DNA from: Paramyrothecium sp. XJ0827
Lineage: Eukaryota > Ascomycota > Sordariomycetes > Hypocreales > Stachybotryaceae
NCBI GenBank assembly: GCA_020881915.1
Contig: JAJFPB010000004.1
Span: 310,001-374,000 of the forward strand
Direction: 5' to 3'
Length of the DNA stretch: 64,000 nucleotides
Shown here: positions 11,086-22,191 of the stretch, piece by piece
Position numbering within the stretch: position 1 is the first letter of the stretch
Layout of the letters: the number at the start of each line of letters is the position of its first letter
Position numbers and translations under genes: made by a program
Notes under the pieces: generated by a model
Databases searched by the model: none
Seen by the model: only the letters and a program-made list of their open reading frames with translations
What the model was told of the DNA's origin: nothing

Positions 11086-11602
11086 CTAGGAGTCAAAAAT
11101 AGCGCCGTTTGCTGGCACACCTCGGGTTTGCATGCCAAATACCACTTTCTCCGTCACCTTGGGGTTTGAAATGATGTAGACTGCCTCTGCATTGGATTCT
11201 TTCACCAGCTTATACGTTTCAAGCACAATATTGGGGTATCCTCTTGCGTTTGTATTCCATATGACTGCGTGTGGATCGGCCTGAAGAACCGCACTGACAA
11301 CTCCTGGGCCGTATGTTGTCTCTGGGTTTCGTACAGACCACAGCACTCGACGCGGTGTCACATCGGCGTACAAGTGCGACAAACAAGGTCCTACACCAGA
11401 ACCCGTTGCGACAATGACGATTTGACGGAAGAGCTTGGACGTATAAAGTAGTCCGTGAAGAGGTGCTCCACGAACCCACATCTTTCGTTGACAATAGCCG
11501 AACAGGATCAATAACGGAGTGGGAAATCACGGTCACATCGTCTCGAACCACGTCTAGTGAGGCGAATAGATTGCATAGATAGGAAGCGATCACAAGGTCC
11601 AT
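11086..11602 (-). pseudogene. C-terminal remnant of a TmpA-like integral membrane oxidoreductase
   Basis: About 140 codons resemble the cytoplasmic C-terminal end of TmpA-type fungal membrane proteins (ferric-reductase-like, NAD/FAD-binding). Visible landmarks are KMWVRGAP, VIVATGSGVGPCLSH (nucleotide-binding loop), RRVLWSVRNPETTYG, AVIWNTNARGYPNIV, VYIISNPKVTEKVVFGMQTRGVPANGAIFDS and a stop. Just upstream, the related DDVTVISHS lies in another frame, so a frameshift around 11.5 kb separates them. The several hundred residues with membrane helices expected before this part are missing. I therefore read it as a truncated, frameshifted copy. An unsequenced intron cannot restore it, because the membrane part is not found nearby. 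Assignment rests on my memory of the family. Confidence 0.6.
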
Positions 11603-13295
11603 TAGTGCACCCGAGTCAAGGACTGAACTAGTAACCCCTTACACGGTTTGTTATGAGATGGAAATGTGACATTTGGCACGACCAGAAGCTTATAATTCGT
11701 GCTAGAAACGCCTCTGGGCCGTTCCTCCGGCTCACGCCTTCTTGCTGGAGCAGGCTCGTGACCATGCGGGTCCAATGAAAATTAAGACAGAAGCTCCGTC
11801 TGGCCATGCTTGTTCTACCGCTCGCATATCTCTGCGGGTGGTATAGCCGAGCTGTGTCAAGTGCACCACGCCCGCGTCGAGTTCTACAGGAGCTCCATGG
11901 ATAGGGCCTGTGGCGTCATGGCGCATTGAATCAACATTATCAGCAAACAAGCATGATTTCATGCCACATTTTATTTAAGGTGTGGTAGGCAGACTCTAGT
12001 GAGCGCCTCATCGAGGTATTGGAATGCCGTGGAGCAATCTTGGTCAGCGATTGGACTGCCGTTCTCTAGCGAGGTCGAGACCCATGGATTGAGCTGTATG
12101 CCGGTTCATTATTTTTCGCAGTGTTTTGACAAGGCCATCTTGTCGTAAAGACTAGGAGGGTTAGAGCCGATCAAGAACAGGCTAATGGCCAGGCCCGCGC
12201 CTATGGCTTGCATTTTGACCGAGCGTTTTCTCTGCCCGTTACTAGACCCCGCTAATTATGCCTGATAGATCCTAGTACTATGCGGAGCTCGTACTAAGCC
12301 TTGTAAGACCTACTTGACAAGTGTCGAGGGTGGTCTAGATATCTCAGTAGTCGCCTTTTGAGCCTTATTCCTCCTGATATAGCTCGACTGAAAGTACTGT
12401 ACGAAAGCAGTGGTCGCTGTCGACATAGATATGATTCCCGGTTTAGAGATGTCTTGTGATAATTGAGGCATCGTGGTGGGCCTAACCAAATGTCAGTAGG
12501 GTAAGCGATGTCCTCGCACTGGCGCAGAGCAGCCAGTCTGAGCATGTCAGTCACAGAACTTGGAAATTAATTGACGCATAAATCTGATGATTCTCGATCT
12601 GTACTGAAAAGTCTTTGGATCCAATGCAGCTACCATGTGGATCCAGAGCATCCGCGTCTTCCTTTCTGTAGAATAATATCAGCATCCTGCTATTCATCTG
12701 TCAGGCGCAAACATTGATGAGTTGGTGGTGGAGACAAGGGCATCTCGGGAAAGCTTGAGACGGACAGATAATGGCAGATTATCCCTGAATCATAATAGTA
12801 GAAAGGTCCATCAATCGAATCGGCCGAGCGTCAGGTATTGGCTACGCGGTATTCAAATCTTAACAGCAACGAGTCAGATTGTGCAGCAAGATATTCCTCG
12901 GATCGACCACCTCAATAAAGCTCACTTTGGATCAAGTAGGACCATGTCGCTCGTGTGCTCGTACTAGTTGTTAGCCTGGCCATTCTGTACCGCATCGCGT
13001 GCTTTCGGGTTTAGGGTGGGTTTGCCTACCGCTTACTACGCCCGAGCATTCCTCTACCGACGTCATCATTCCATGCTCTAGCTTAGAATACTTTTCAGAA
13101 AATGACCAGTCGATGTAAGGTCTGGCCAAAATTGCTTCGCCAACCCTTTCGTTACATTTCCATACTTTGTGTGCAATTGTTATTACCCAAGTCGTCAAGC
13201 CGAGTTTGTCTCCCATTGATCACTTGGTCTCGAGACTGTCAAAATCACTCCAGACCGCACCGTCTCCTGCAGCGGAGCGTTCAAGTCTGAACACC
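11603..13295. other. Intergenic, 1.7 kb, possible further gene fragments
   Basis: No complete gene. A 76-codon frame on the minus strand (11732-11962) ending in DMRAVEQAWPDGASVLIFIG looks protein-like and could be part of the same decayed locus, but I cannot name it. The rest contains short frames only. The last part, next to 13296, presumably contains the antiporter promoter. Confidence 0.35.
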
Positions 13296-14832
13296 ATGGG
13301 TTTGACTGACGTGACCAACTTCAATATCGTTGTCAGTATCTGCGGCGGCTGGATTATTCTTTTCGGAGCTCTTTCGCATCTTATCAAACACCGACTATAT
13401 CTTTCAGAAGCAGGTGAGCTCGTCTGCCTTTGTTGTGACATTTTGTGCGGAGCCAGCATCCTCTCTTCCTTTTTTTTTCTTCTGCGGAGGATGGATTTAG
13501 ACGCAAAGCTGACGCCTGATGGTAGTCGTATCGCTGCTAGCTGGTGTTCTCCTGACACACGCTCTCAAACTTCTCAAGCCTAGTGAATATGCGGTTTCCG
13601 ATGACGCTGTCGATACCATCACCCTTGAGTTTAGTCGACTTGTCTTGAGCATTCAGGTTGTGTTGACCGCCGTTCAACTGCCAAGTCGCTTTCCATTCAC
13701 AGAATGGAAGCCACTTAGTCTGATGTTGGGCCCGGGCATGATTGGCATGTGGGCATGCAGCAGTGGCATCATTTGGATGCTGGTTCCTGGTCTTCCATTT
13801 CTTCACGCTTTGGCGATTGGTGCCTGCATCACGCCAACTGATCCGGTTCTTTCGTCTGCCATCCTCAAAGGCAAATTCGCCGAAGAGAATCTTCCCGTTG
13901 ACCTTCGCAACCTTCTCAGTGCTGAGTCGGGGTCCAATGATGGTTTAGGCTATCCGTTTCTTTTCCTAGCCCTGAACCTCATAAAATACAACACCGGCGA
14001 CCAAAATTCCAATGGCACAGGACTTTTTACAGCTTTGAAAGTTTACATAGGAGAGATTTGTCTCTATGCTGTTCTCCTAAGCATCGTTTACGGCGTGGCG
14101 GTTGGCTTGGTGACCAGGGAACTACTTTATTTAGTTGAACGCAAGAAACTCATTGATCGCGAAAGCTTTCTCCTTTTTCCCTTTGCTCTAGCTATCTTCA
14201 CGCTCGGTACTGCTGGAATGGTCGGATGCGACGATATCATGGCCTGTTTTGTCGCGGGAAATGCGTTTGCATGGAATGACTGGTTTCGACTTAAGACAGT
14301 CGACGATCCAATGCAGCACACGATAGACATGTTACTCAACATGGCGATGTTTATCTGGCTAGGGGCAGTGTGCCCCTGGGGAAGTTTTGTGTCCGGCGAT
14401 GTGCTTTCCCTGCCTGGCCTTATCTTTCTGGGAATACTCATAGTGCTGTTTAGGCGCATTCCCATCATTATGGCTATGTATCCATATGTCAAGCAAATCC
14501 AAGGACCCGGACATGCTATATTTGTTGGATACTTTGGACCCATTGGGATATCAGCAATCTTCTATCTCTACTTGGCCTTGGAGTATCTGCAAACTGTCAC
14601 CAAATCTAGCAACGATGTCCAGCAGGGCGACGTTGACAAGCTTAAGAACGCCTTGCCGGTGGTCATTTGGTTTTGCGTAATTTCTAGCGTGGTAAGATTC
14701 GAGGCAGCCCTTCATCAAGATTCATATTAATTCAAGCAGGTTACTCATGGGATGACCCTTCCTTGTGGGAAAGCAATAGCGCAGACCTATAAAAGATTCA
14801 GATCTGGAGGCGAAAATATACGGTTACCTTGA
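13296..14832 (+). CDS. Na+/H+ antiporter, NHA1/SOD2-type (CPA1), short form
   Basis: A plasma-membrane alkali-cation/proton antiporter giving Na+ and K+ tolerance and pH control. Exons are 13296-13413, 13526-14691 and 14740-14832, joined by GT-AG introns of 112 and 48 nt that keep frame, for 458 residues. The N-terminal helix begins NIVVSICGGWIILFGALSHLIK. The antiporter core is evident in LEFSRLVLSIQVVLTAVQLP, HALAIGACITPTDPVLSSAI (the TPTDP ion-binding helix break) and LRNLLSAESGSNDGLGYPFLFLAL (the E-S-G-x-N-D motif). The last exon gives VTHGMTLPCGKAIAQTYKRF, the expected end of the membrane domain. The long hydrophilic tail of yeast NHA1 is absent, as in short filamentous-fungal paralogues. 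Confidence 0.9.
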
Positions 14833-15878
14833 CTCAATTTAGACCTTCTAGAGCATTCCAGCAATGAGTAATTTGTTTTTAGAACGCGCAAGATAGGAAG
14901 CGGTGGTTTGGTTAAGGGGATGAGGTTCTATTGCAAGAGAGTGCAAGATGATTGAGTATTGTGTAAATAGCGAAGAAATTGCAACAAGACCCTCGTTTTA
15001 ATGAACGGAAACCGCGGAATCTAGGTCGAGAACAGAGACGTAAGATTTCTGGAATCAAGACTGCCACAAAAACTGGAAGGCAGGCTGGTGATCCATTCAA
15101 GAAAACCAATAGCTTCTTCTTTCTTCTCTGAGTGAACGTTTGTCTCAACCCTAGCCGGGACCACACAAGCCAAAACGAACCATTTCGTCCAGCTCATACA
15201 CAGGAACGTCTTAAAGACCTTCTTCGATGATATCACAAAATTCCCTACACCGCCTTTCTTTGGGTGAAGAGACCACAATATGTGCAATCAGGGATAGGCT
15301 GAGATTAACAAACCTGGTTCTCTTTGGATCGCTCCCCTGGCGGCTTTAGTCCCTTTCGTTACAAATCTGCCTTCCCTCTCAATTGCGATTATTCTAGATT
15401 GCATTCTGGCACATGCGTGTGTGACAAAGCCGATATGGGATCTCGCATGGGGCTGGTCATATCCACAAGAATTGGTAATCATTCGACCAACAAGTGGGCC
15501 AATCAGTCACGCCATGCTTACCTTGGTGCATGCCACGGGGTTGCGAACGGACAAACTCGGACTTCGGACAAGTCCACTACAAGTCCACACTGATGAAAAT
15601 GCAAGTGTCTGATTGGTCAATGGTACAAAACCATCCTTCCTTCAATGCTACTGTTGTATCATTGGCCGGCGCCCGAGATCCGGACACTGTTTGCTTGTAC
15701 CGAGGCCGAGATGCGGCTCAAGTTCAAGTCCGCATCATGGTAATGAGTAAAATGGGTATACATATATCAGCAGCCATAGCTGGATAATTCGATCTCATCC
15801 TCATCAAATACGAAGGACATCTCAGACGACTCAAACCTCAGCCTTGATTCAATTCCTCCACCAGTAGAATTATACAGC
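14833..15878. other. Intergenic, no gene seen
   Basis: About 1 kb between the antiporter and the NmrA-like gene. Frames on both strands are under 100 codons and overlap one another without domain features. The ~200 bp before 15879 presumably carry the next promoter. Confidence 0.5.
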
Positions 15879-16930
15879 ATGTCAAAAACTATCGTCATTA
15901 TTGGTGTGACTGGGAAACAGGTAATGACCTCAACAAACTCTTCTCGAGCCCAGTGTATTGATTTTTCCGGCAGGGTGCTTCAGTGGCCGATACTTTTATT
16001 GGCCTTCCCGGATGGCGCGTTCGGGGAATCACGAGGAACCCTTCAAGCAACGCTGCACAAGCGCTCGCGGAAAAAGGAGTGGAAATTGTAAAGGGCGATC
16101 TCGATGACAAGGAATCCCTGCACGCAGCCTTCAAAGGGGCCAATGTCATTTTCTCCAACACCGACTATTTCCTTCACTTCTTCCACGCTCTAAGCGACCC
16201 AAGCGTAGCAGGGGACAAGAACGCCAAGGTGTATGCATATGATCGAGAGGTCGAGCAAGGGCTTAACACCGTGGAGGCTGCAGCGTCGCCCGATGTGCTC
16301 AAGACGTTAGAACGTTTCATCTGGTCAAACTTGGCAGATGCGATAAAGTGGAGCGGTGGCAAGATCACTACCTTGTACCACTTCAATTCCAAAGTCGAGG
16401 TGGTCCGGCAAATTCATGAGCGCTTTCCAGAGCTGGCATCACGATTGAGCTTCGTGCAGCTCGGCCACTACGTTCAAAACTGGACCGCTTTCCCACTCAT
16501 GGCACCCCAGAAACAAGCAGATGGAAGCTATGTGACCATCAGGCCCTTCAATCCAACTACTCCCATCGAATTTGTGGACCCTCGCCAAGATACAGGCCCA
16601 GTAGTTAAAGTACTGGTTGAGTTGCCCGCTGGTAAGGAAATATTGGCCGTATCTAAACAGATGACTTTCCCGGATTGGATGAAAATATGGGGCGATATTC
16701 ATGGCGTCAAGGCAGGTTACAAGCAAGTTAGCGTCGAGGAATTCTGGAAAGGCATGCCACAGACTCTAGTGGAAGAGATTATGGATTCATGGACCTTTGC
16801 CGAAGAATATGGTCATACAGGCTCAGACCCCGATGTCCTGACACCGGACCAGATCGATCCTCCTATCACGATGACACCAATGGAGGATATTATCAAGGGT
16901 CAAGACTGGTCCCCTGTGTTCCAGGGTTAG
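15879..16930 (+). CDS. NmrA-like NAD(P)-binding protein
   Basis: A 332-residue atypical short-chain dehydrogenase of the NmrA/isoflavone-reductase-like group. Exon 1 (15879-15920) encodes MSKTIVIIGVTGKQ, and a 53-nt GT-AG intron is followed by exon 2 (15974-16930) starting GASVADTF. Splicing assembles the Rossmann motif G-V-T-G-K-Q-G exactly across the junction, which supports the model. Next come GWRVRGITRNPSS (beta2 Arg suggesting NADP(H) contact) and KGVEIVKGDLDDKESL, then FSNTDYF and FNSKVEVVRQIHERF. There is no clear catalytic Tyr-x-x-x-Lys, as usual in NmrA relatives, which may be redox-sensing regulators or reductases. In fungi such genes occur both in nitrogen regulation and in biosynthetic clusters. 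The role here is open. Confidence 0.9.
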
Positions 16931-17203
16931 GTTGTTGCAAGCCCCAAACGTTTGAGCTGCCTGAAAGTTATTTAAAGTCCTCGAGCACAACCAAATAAAA
17001 ATCCTTCAAGGTATCAAGTTCCCAATAGAATAAATCACAGTAGAGCTGTAGAACTTCAACCCAGTACAAAACACTTTATGAAATTGATGACTGCTTTGCG
17101 TACCGGTCATACGATGATCTGCCTTCTACTGAACCTCGGATAGTCTATCAAATAGGATGCATAAGAACCACGTTTTATAAGCTACCGCATTGACATCCCA
17201 AAT
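16931..17203. other. Short spacer, NmrA-like gene 3' flank
   Basis: A 273-bp A/T-rich flank holding the terminator region of the NmrA-like gene. No coding signal is seen. Confidence 0.5.
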
Positions 17204-17675
17204 GTGATTCTCTTTTTAGGTACAAGATTGGGGAATCCAACGGCTTACTGTGTCCTTTTCAGAATGATCTTCAACATGATTCACATCGGAGGCGGCTACA
17301 GAATCTCGGCCCGCGCCTGGACAGATGAATCAAATACATTAAATCGAGCTCCCTCTATAATTGGAATTTGCAGCTCGTCCTTCGAGGCCCTGCAGACGCT
17401 TCCAAATAAGCCGAGAATGGTGGGCCAGTCCGGTTGCTACTTGTGGCTAGGCCCAAGTATGACCAGTATGTATCGTAATGATTGTTCAAGTTTCTTGAGG
17501 CGTCTTTGTAACAATGTCATGCGGCCTGGCGAGATGATCTTGGTCGGGACCGATACCTGTCAGGATATCTACAAATCAATGGCTGCGTATACTGGAGTCC
17601 TCAAATGTTAACAAAACTACATTATCAACGGCCTCGACAAGGCCGGTAGGATTCTCGGTGGGGATTCTCTCAGTA
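17204..17675 (+). pseudogene. Remnant of histidine-specific SAM methyltransferase domain (Methyltransf_33/EgtD-like)
   Basis: The frame holds landmarks of the fungal histidine-specific methyltransferase domain in the right order: LQTLPNKPRM, CYLWLGPSM (normally LWLGSSIGN), a helix with FLRRLCNNVMRPGEMILVGTD (normally LRPGD-x-x-L-I-G-x-D), TCQDIYKSMAAYTG and, after an in-frame TAA (17609-17611), YIINGLDKAGRILGGDSL (normally the L-N-G-L-x-x-A-N-R-x-L-G segment). The G-N of the SAM-contact loop is lost, the stop lies before a conserved segment, and neither N- nor C-terminal flanks are found. I conclude it is a fragment, once part of an ergothioneine-type or related methyltransferase. It ends where the MFS remnant on the other strand begins. 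Confidence 0.6.
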
Positions 17676-17677
17676 TT

Positions 17678-18324
17678 TTAAGAGGAGCGTTGCAGAAGAA
17701 GCACCGCCAGCACCGGCCCAGTGGCGGCGCCCAGTTCGACTGCGATTTCAATGTATCCTCTGTAGGTTCCTCGCACACACAATGGAATCATGACATTCGT
17801 GATAATGGGGCCCATAACCGCAATGCCATGACCGCAACGCCACCGGCCCCGATACCTGATAGGGCTCGGGCTATGGAGAACTGCGTGCATATCAGATGAC
17901 ACGGCTGCACATACTGCAGATACACTTGACAAAACGAGCATCAGCAAATAGGGCGGACGGCGGCCAACAAAATCGGATACTCTAGCTGCTAGAGGTTGGA
18001 CAGCGGTTGATGCGAGTAAGAAAGGTGTCTCCGGCCACGAAGCAGCGTCGGGTGCCTTGAGTTAGGATCTCATAACGGGTGAAATGAAACTCGAAGGAAT
18101 GGTCGACGTATGCAACAAAAGAGCATGAAAAATTTGAGTAAAAAACAGCATTTGACATTTTCAAGATTAGTATGCGACACCAATACTTATAAAATACCCC
18201 AAAGGATCCCAGCAAGAATGAACCGGAATGTCCAGCTACCCAAGCTCTTGTAGTAGTGCTCAAAAGAGAGAAGGATATCAGTCTCGGCAGCAAGGTCGAC
18301 ACGAGAATCTCTTTGTCGCGACAT
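17678..18324 (-). pseudogene. N-terminal remnant of an MFS drug/metabolite transporter
   Basis: Read on the minus strand, fragments match the first part of a 14-TM-type MFS exporter. There is a start region beginning MSRQRDSRVD at 18324 with a hydrophobic stretch WTFRFILAGILWGI. Then comes a clear TM2-TM3 region, FLLASTAVQPLAARVSDFVG plus the R-R of the motif-A loop (18.03-17.95 kb), then ALSGIGAGGVAVM and finally RGTYRGYIEIAVELGAATGP in shifted frames. Several frame changes and stops separate these blocks, and everything after the fifth helix is missing. It abuts the methyltransferase remnant tail to tail. It is a dead copy unless the assembly is wrong here. Confidence 0.65.
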
Positions 18325-18938
18325 GGCGGTATTGGAGGGCCCGCGGCACGATAAATTAGAGTGGGAAAATGTTGATAAAGAGCGGGTTTGTTGGGAGAGA
18401 ACTGAGTTTACGTTTGCTTCTCCCCAAAGTCTCAACGTGACGAGATTAAGCAAATACAGCGCAAACACGTGATAGAGCTCCACCAAACGAGAAGCCTGTG
18501 TGAGATAGATGTGTCCATCTCCTGCGGTGTGAACATGCGTCATATCATCCACCCGTACATCCTGTTTTCCTGAGGCGGTGCGATGCCTTGAATGTCTCAA
18601 ACTTGTTAGAGTTTCGCTACTGCAGCGAAGCCTTCAAGATGCCAATCAAGTTTGATTGAGTATTTTGCCACTGAGGATATTTGTGAGTCTAACTGTAGCA
18701 GTTCCGTTATCGGCTGTGTGACTCCTTCAGTAAGTGATACCGGTCTAGCAACACTGGCCGTGAGGCGGACCGACTCGCGGGGCGCACAAATTCTTGTGTT
18801 GCACACGCACGCACATATGCTGAACGTCAGCGACGAGTAGAGCTGCTTCTCTCTCAGCACGCTTAGCTTCAACAATTAGTCTATATTTGAACAATTCGGC
18901 CGAGGCATTGAGCTCGCAATTTTCATCGAGAAGCCACA
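18325..18938. other. Intergenic, upstream of saccharopine reductase gene
   Basis: 614 bp with no coding signal I can support. It presumably contains the promoter of the gene at 18939. No element is recognised. Confidence 0.5.
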
Positions 18939-20591
18939 ATGCCAGCTAAGAGAATCCTAGTGCTTGGCAGCGGCTTGGTAGCCAAGCCATGCGTCGAGTA
19001 CCTACTCCGGGATGCAAACAACGAATTGACCGTCGGTTAGTACACTGCTGCACATTGCGAACTGTCCTTGCCTTGCTGACCAGGTCATCCTTGCTTGTCT
19101 AGCTTGCCGTACTCTCTCCACTGCCGAACAGCTTGTTGCCGGACTACCTCGAGCCACACCACTCGTTCTGGATGTCAAGTCTTCTGACTTGGATCGCCAC
19201 GTTGCCGACCATGATATCGTGATATCTCTCGTTCCCTTTACTTACCATTCCCATGTCATTCGTTCTGCTATCAAGGGAAAGACACAAGTTGTTACCACAA
19301 GCTATGTATCTCCGGCAATGCGCGAACTGGACGCTGCAGCCAAGGCAGCTGGCATCACGGTCTTGAACGAGGTTGGTGTCGATCCAGGCGTCGATCACCT
19401 ATACGCTATCAAGGTGATCGATGAGGTGCATGAGAAACAGGGACAGGTATTATGATTCCCACTTCCCTCAAGAGTTAACCAAGACTGGCATCTCACATGA
19501 CAACACTCGACAGGTTCTGGAATTTCATTCCTATTGTGGAGGTCTTCCTGCCCCTGAAGTTGCCGATAACCCGCTCAAGTTCAAGGTAACTGGCGGTCCT
19601 TTGGTTTCTTTCCTTGTTCATGCTTTATTACTTTTCTTCTGTTATGCCAAGGTTGGCAAGTGAGCTAATAATGTCCTAGTTTTCTTGGTCCCCTCGCGGC
19701 GCTCTGCTATCCCAGTACAACTCCGCCACTTTCTATAAGAATGGAGAAAAGGTTCACATCTCGAACACGGATCTGATGGCCACTGCCGAACCATATCATG
19801 TGCTCGATGGATATTCGTTTCTTGCCTACCCAAACCGGGATTCTACGCCATTCCGTCAATTTTATGGCATTCCCGAGGCCCACACTGTCATCCGCGGCTC
19901 CCTACGATACGAAGGCAATCCTGCTTTGGTCAAGGCTCTAATTGACCTTGGGTGGCTGGACTCCTCAGAGAAGACTTGGCTACAACATGGTATGACATGG
20001 GCTCAGGTTCAGCAAGCGATGATTGCAGCAAGTTCGCCCGCGAAGGCAGATTTAGTCAAAAAGATCGACCAGATATGCCTGTTCTCATCTCCTGTCGAGC
20101 GCGAGGAAGTCCTGTTGGGTTTGGAATGGATTGGTCTTTTCTCCAATGAAGTTGTTGCGCTACGGGGGGGCAATTTACTGGATACCCTATCCTCCAAACT
20201 TGAGAAGCTCTGCAGTTTCCAACCCGGCGAGCGAGATTTAGTTATCCTGCAGCACAAATTTCTTGTCAAGTGGAAGGATGGTTCACAAGTAAGTTTTACT
20301 CCCCTCCCGCATGCCTATTACCAGTAACCGAAGTAACGATTCAACCAGGAAACCATCACCTCAACTCTCGAGTTATTCGGGAATCCTCAAAGTTACTCGG
20401 CCATGTCCAAAGCTGTAGGGATCACCTGCGGCATTGCCACGCAATTGCTTTTGGATGGCTACGCGCCTCTTAACCAGCCTGGTATATTGACGCCATACAC
20501 CAAGGAGATTTGCGATCCCATTCGAGCCAAGGTGGAAGCAGAGGGCATCACGTTGGTGGAGAAAAGGTACATCCACGATACTGAGGCGTAA
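18939..20591 (+). CDS. Saccharopine reductase-like (LYS9 family), probably a paralogue
   Basis: A member of the saccharopine dehydrogenase (NADP+, L-glutamate-forming) family, which in the alpha-aminoadipate pathway joins aminoadipate semialdehyde with glutamate to make saccharopine. Exons are 18939-19035, 19103-19446, 19514-19585, 19680-20288 and 20349-20591, all GT-AG and in frame, for 454 residues (the family is about 450). The N-terminal Rossmann motif is LVLGSGLVAKP. Conserved blocks include TVACRTLSTAE, VVTTSYVSPAM, NEVGVDPGVDHLYAIK, SYCGGLPAPEVADNPL, KFSWSPRGALL, AYPNRDSTPF and VIRGSLRYEGNP. The C-terminal half departs from housekeeping LYS9 as I remember it, so I suspect a duplicated copy rather than the main lysine enzyme. 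I leave the symbol blank for that reason. Confidence 0.92.
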
Positions 20592-20848
20592 AGAGGAGTC
20601 GCTTGTTTCCAGGATAAAGCCATCGTGAAACTTGCAGCGCCCCCGTTGTCGAGACTGAAACATCCAGTAAGCCTGGGTAGACAGAACTAGCCATCTATAT
20701 CTATTAGCATAGCTGGGCCGGCATTTTAGTGCTGTTCCACAAATGACACACTTTCTTTCAATCTCAAACATTTTCAAATCCTTGTTAGGCGAACAGGGAA
20801 ATTGGCTACCAGTTGACAGTCACAGAGCCTTGGTCCTTATCCGTACTA

Positions 20849-21693
20849 TCATTCGAATTGGCTGTTCGCCACCGCAAGAAGCCACTCAATAACAGGCTCT
20901 GGTGCGCTAAGTGGCGCAACGTGATCGCCATTGATACTGGTGACACTCACTTTCCTTCCTGTCTCGTGTTCGATATAGCTGATTCCCGCTTTCTGCACGT
21001 GTGGTGGGATGGTCCGGTCGTTCTCGCAAAGTAGATACCAGACTGGTACGTCCTTGAAGCCAAGATATCTCAAAGGGCTAGCGAATGCAGCAGCCGAGTG
21101 CGGCACAAGTTTTCTAGCCCAGTATTCGCCGTCTTTCTGGGACATACTTGAGAAGGATAATGCAGCCAACCTCGGTATATCGGGATATGAGAACCACCCG
21201 TCTCCCTAAAGAGTCTTTGTTCAGCACTGTTTCGCAATAAACAGTAGCCTGGTAAACATACGCTAGATGCAGTCGGAACTTTTTCTTCATCGGGAAGAAC
21301 TGCTTGTACACTTGCTGCGGGCTGTCCTAACTCAGGGATCAAAGAGGTCATGTACGCGATGCCAACGACACCACCTCGTTTTCCCTGGCGTTGCCTCTCC
21401 ATCTTGCTGACCCCCTGTATGCTCTCTGTTCCAGGTGTCCCGCCATATGAGTGGGTAACGAGGAGAACATCCTTGCCATCATCGGCATGTCGATTAATGT
21501 ATGAGCGAATAAAGTCGGCATCGTCGTACATCGTTGGTGGAGGCCCTGGCCTAGGTCCATCAACGAGACCGACACTTGGGAGGTGTAGGGCTTCAATTTC
21601 AAACCCCTTTTCACGTACGGCATCGATGACTAGATTGTAAAACTCCGGAATCGCAGAAGCGCCAGGAATGATGAGGATGAAAGGTCGACTCAT
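20849..21693 (-). CDS. Alpha/beta hydrolase (AB_hydrolase_6 type)
   Basis: A soluble hydrolase of 262 residues. Exon 1 is 21693-21262 and exon 2 is 21205-20849, separated by a 56-nt GT-AG intron with the frame kept. It begins with a strand leading to the oxyanion segment (ILIIPGAS). The nucleophile elbow is VTHSYGGTPG, with Ser as the likely catalytic nucleophile, and the C-terminal histidine is in NGDHVAPLSAPE. An acidic residue after VWYLLCENDRTIPP is the likely third member of the triad. No signal peptide is seen. Fungal relatives include small-molecule esterases and lactone hydrolases, some in biosynthetic clusters. Its stop is 257 bp from the convergent end of the saccharopine-reductase-like gene. 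Confidence 0.87.
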
Positions 21694-22191
21694 GATGGAG
21701 CTGCCACTGGTGTTTGATCAGCAAAGGGAACCGTAACTCTTGCAGGTATAGGTGAATCATCCCCCAGGCTTCAGGAAACGTGGGCAAAGCGATGGCTTAA
21801 ATAGTTGAGTTGAAAGGTGGGGAGAAACCAGACACTTGGACCTCTTGAATCCTTGACTCAGATGGGTTGATCGCACTTGTCAGCTGAGGTCAGCAATCGC
21901 CACCGAGAAGCAATTGAAGGAATCAGGCCCATGAGGAGGATCAAGTTCACATCTATTTTGTGTACAGTTTTGCCAATATATAAACAAATTTGGTGCTTCC
22001 ATAAATCCATACACTTGTCGATTGAGTGCCTGTACTTCTCGTAATGCTATGGACTACATTATTAATTGTCTAGGTCCTCTATCTAAGGCTTCAAGTTGGT
22101 GCGTCCAAATAGGCCTCTTCTGAAATATTTACATCGGTAGCAAAGTTCCCATTTGTACTGTTGTTGAATTTACAATCCATCGTCCAGGTTC
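21694..22191. other. Intergenic, hydrolase upstream region
   Basis: About 500 bp carrying the hydrolase 5' flank and the 3' flank of the FAD oxidase gene. No coding signal or named element is seen. Confidence 0.5.
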
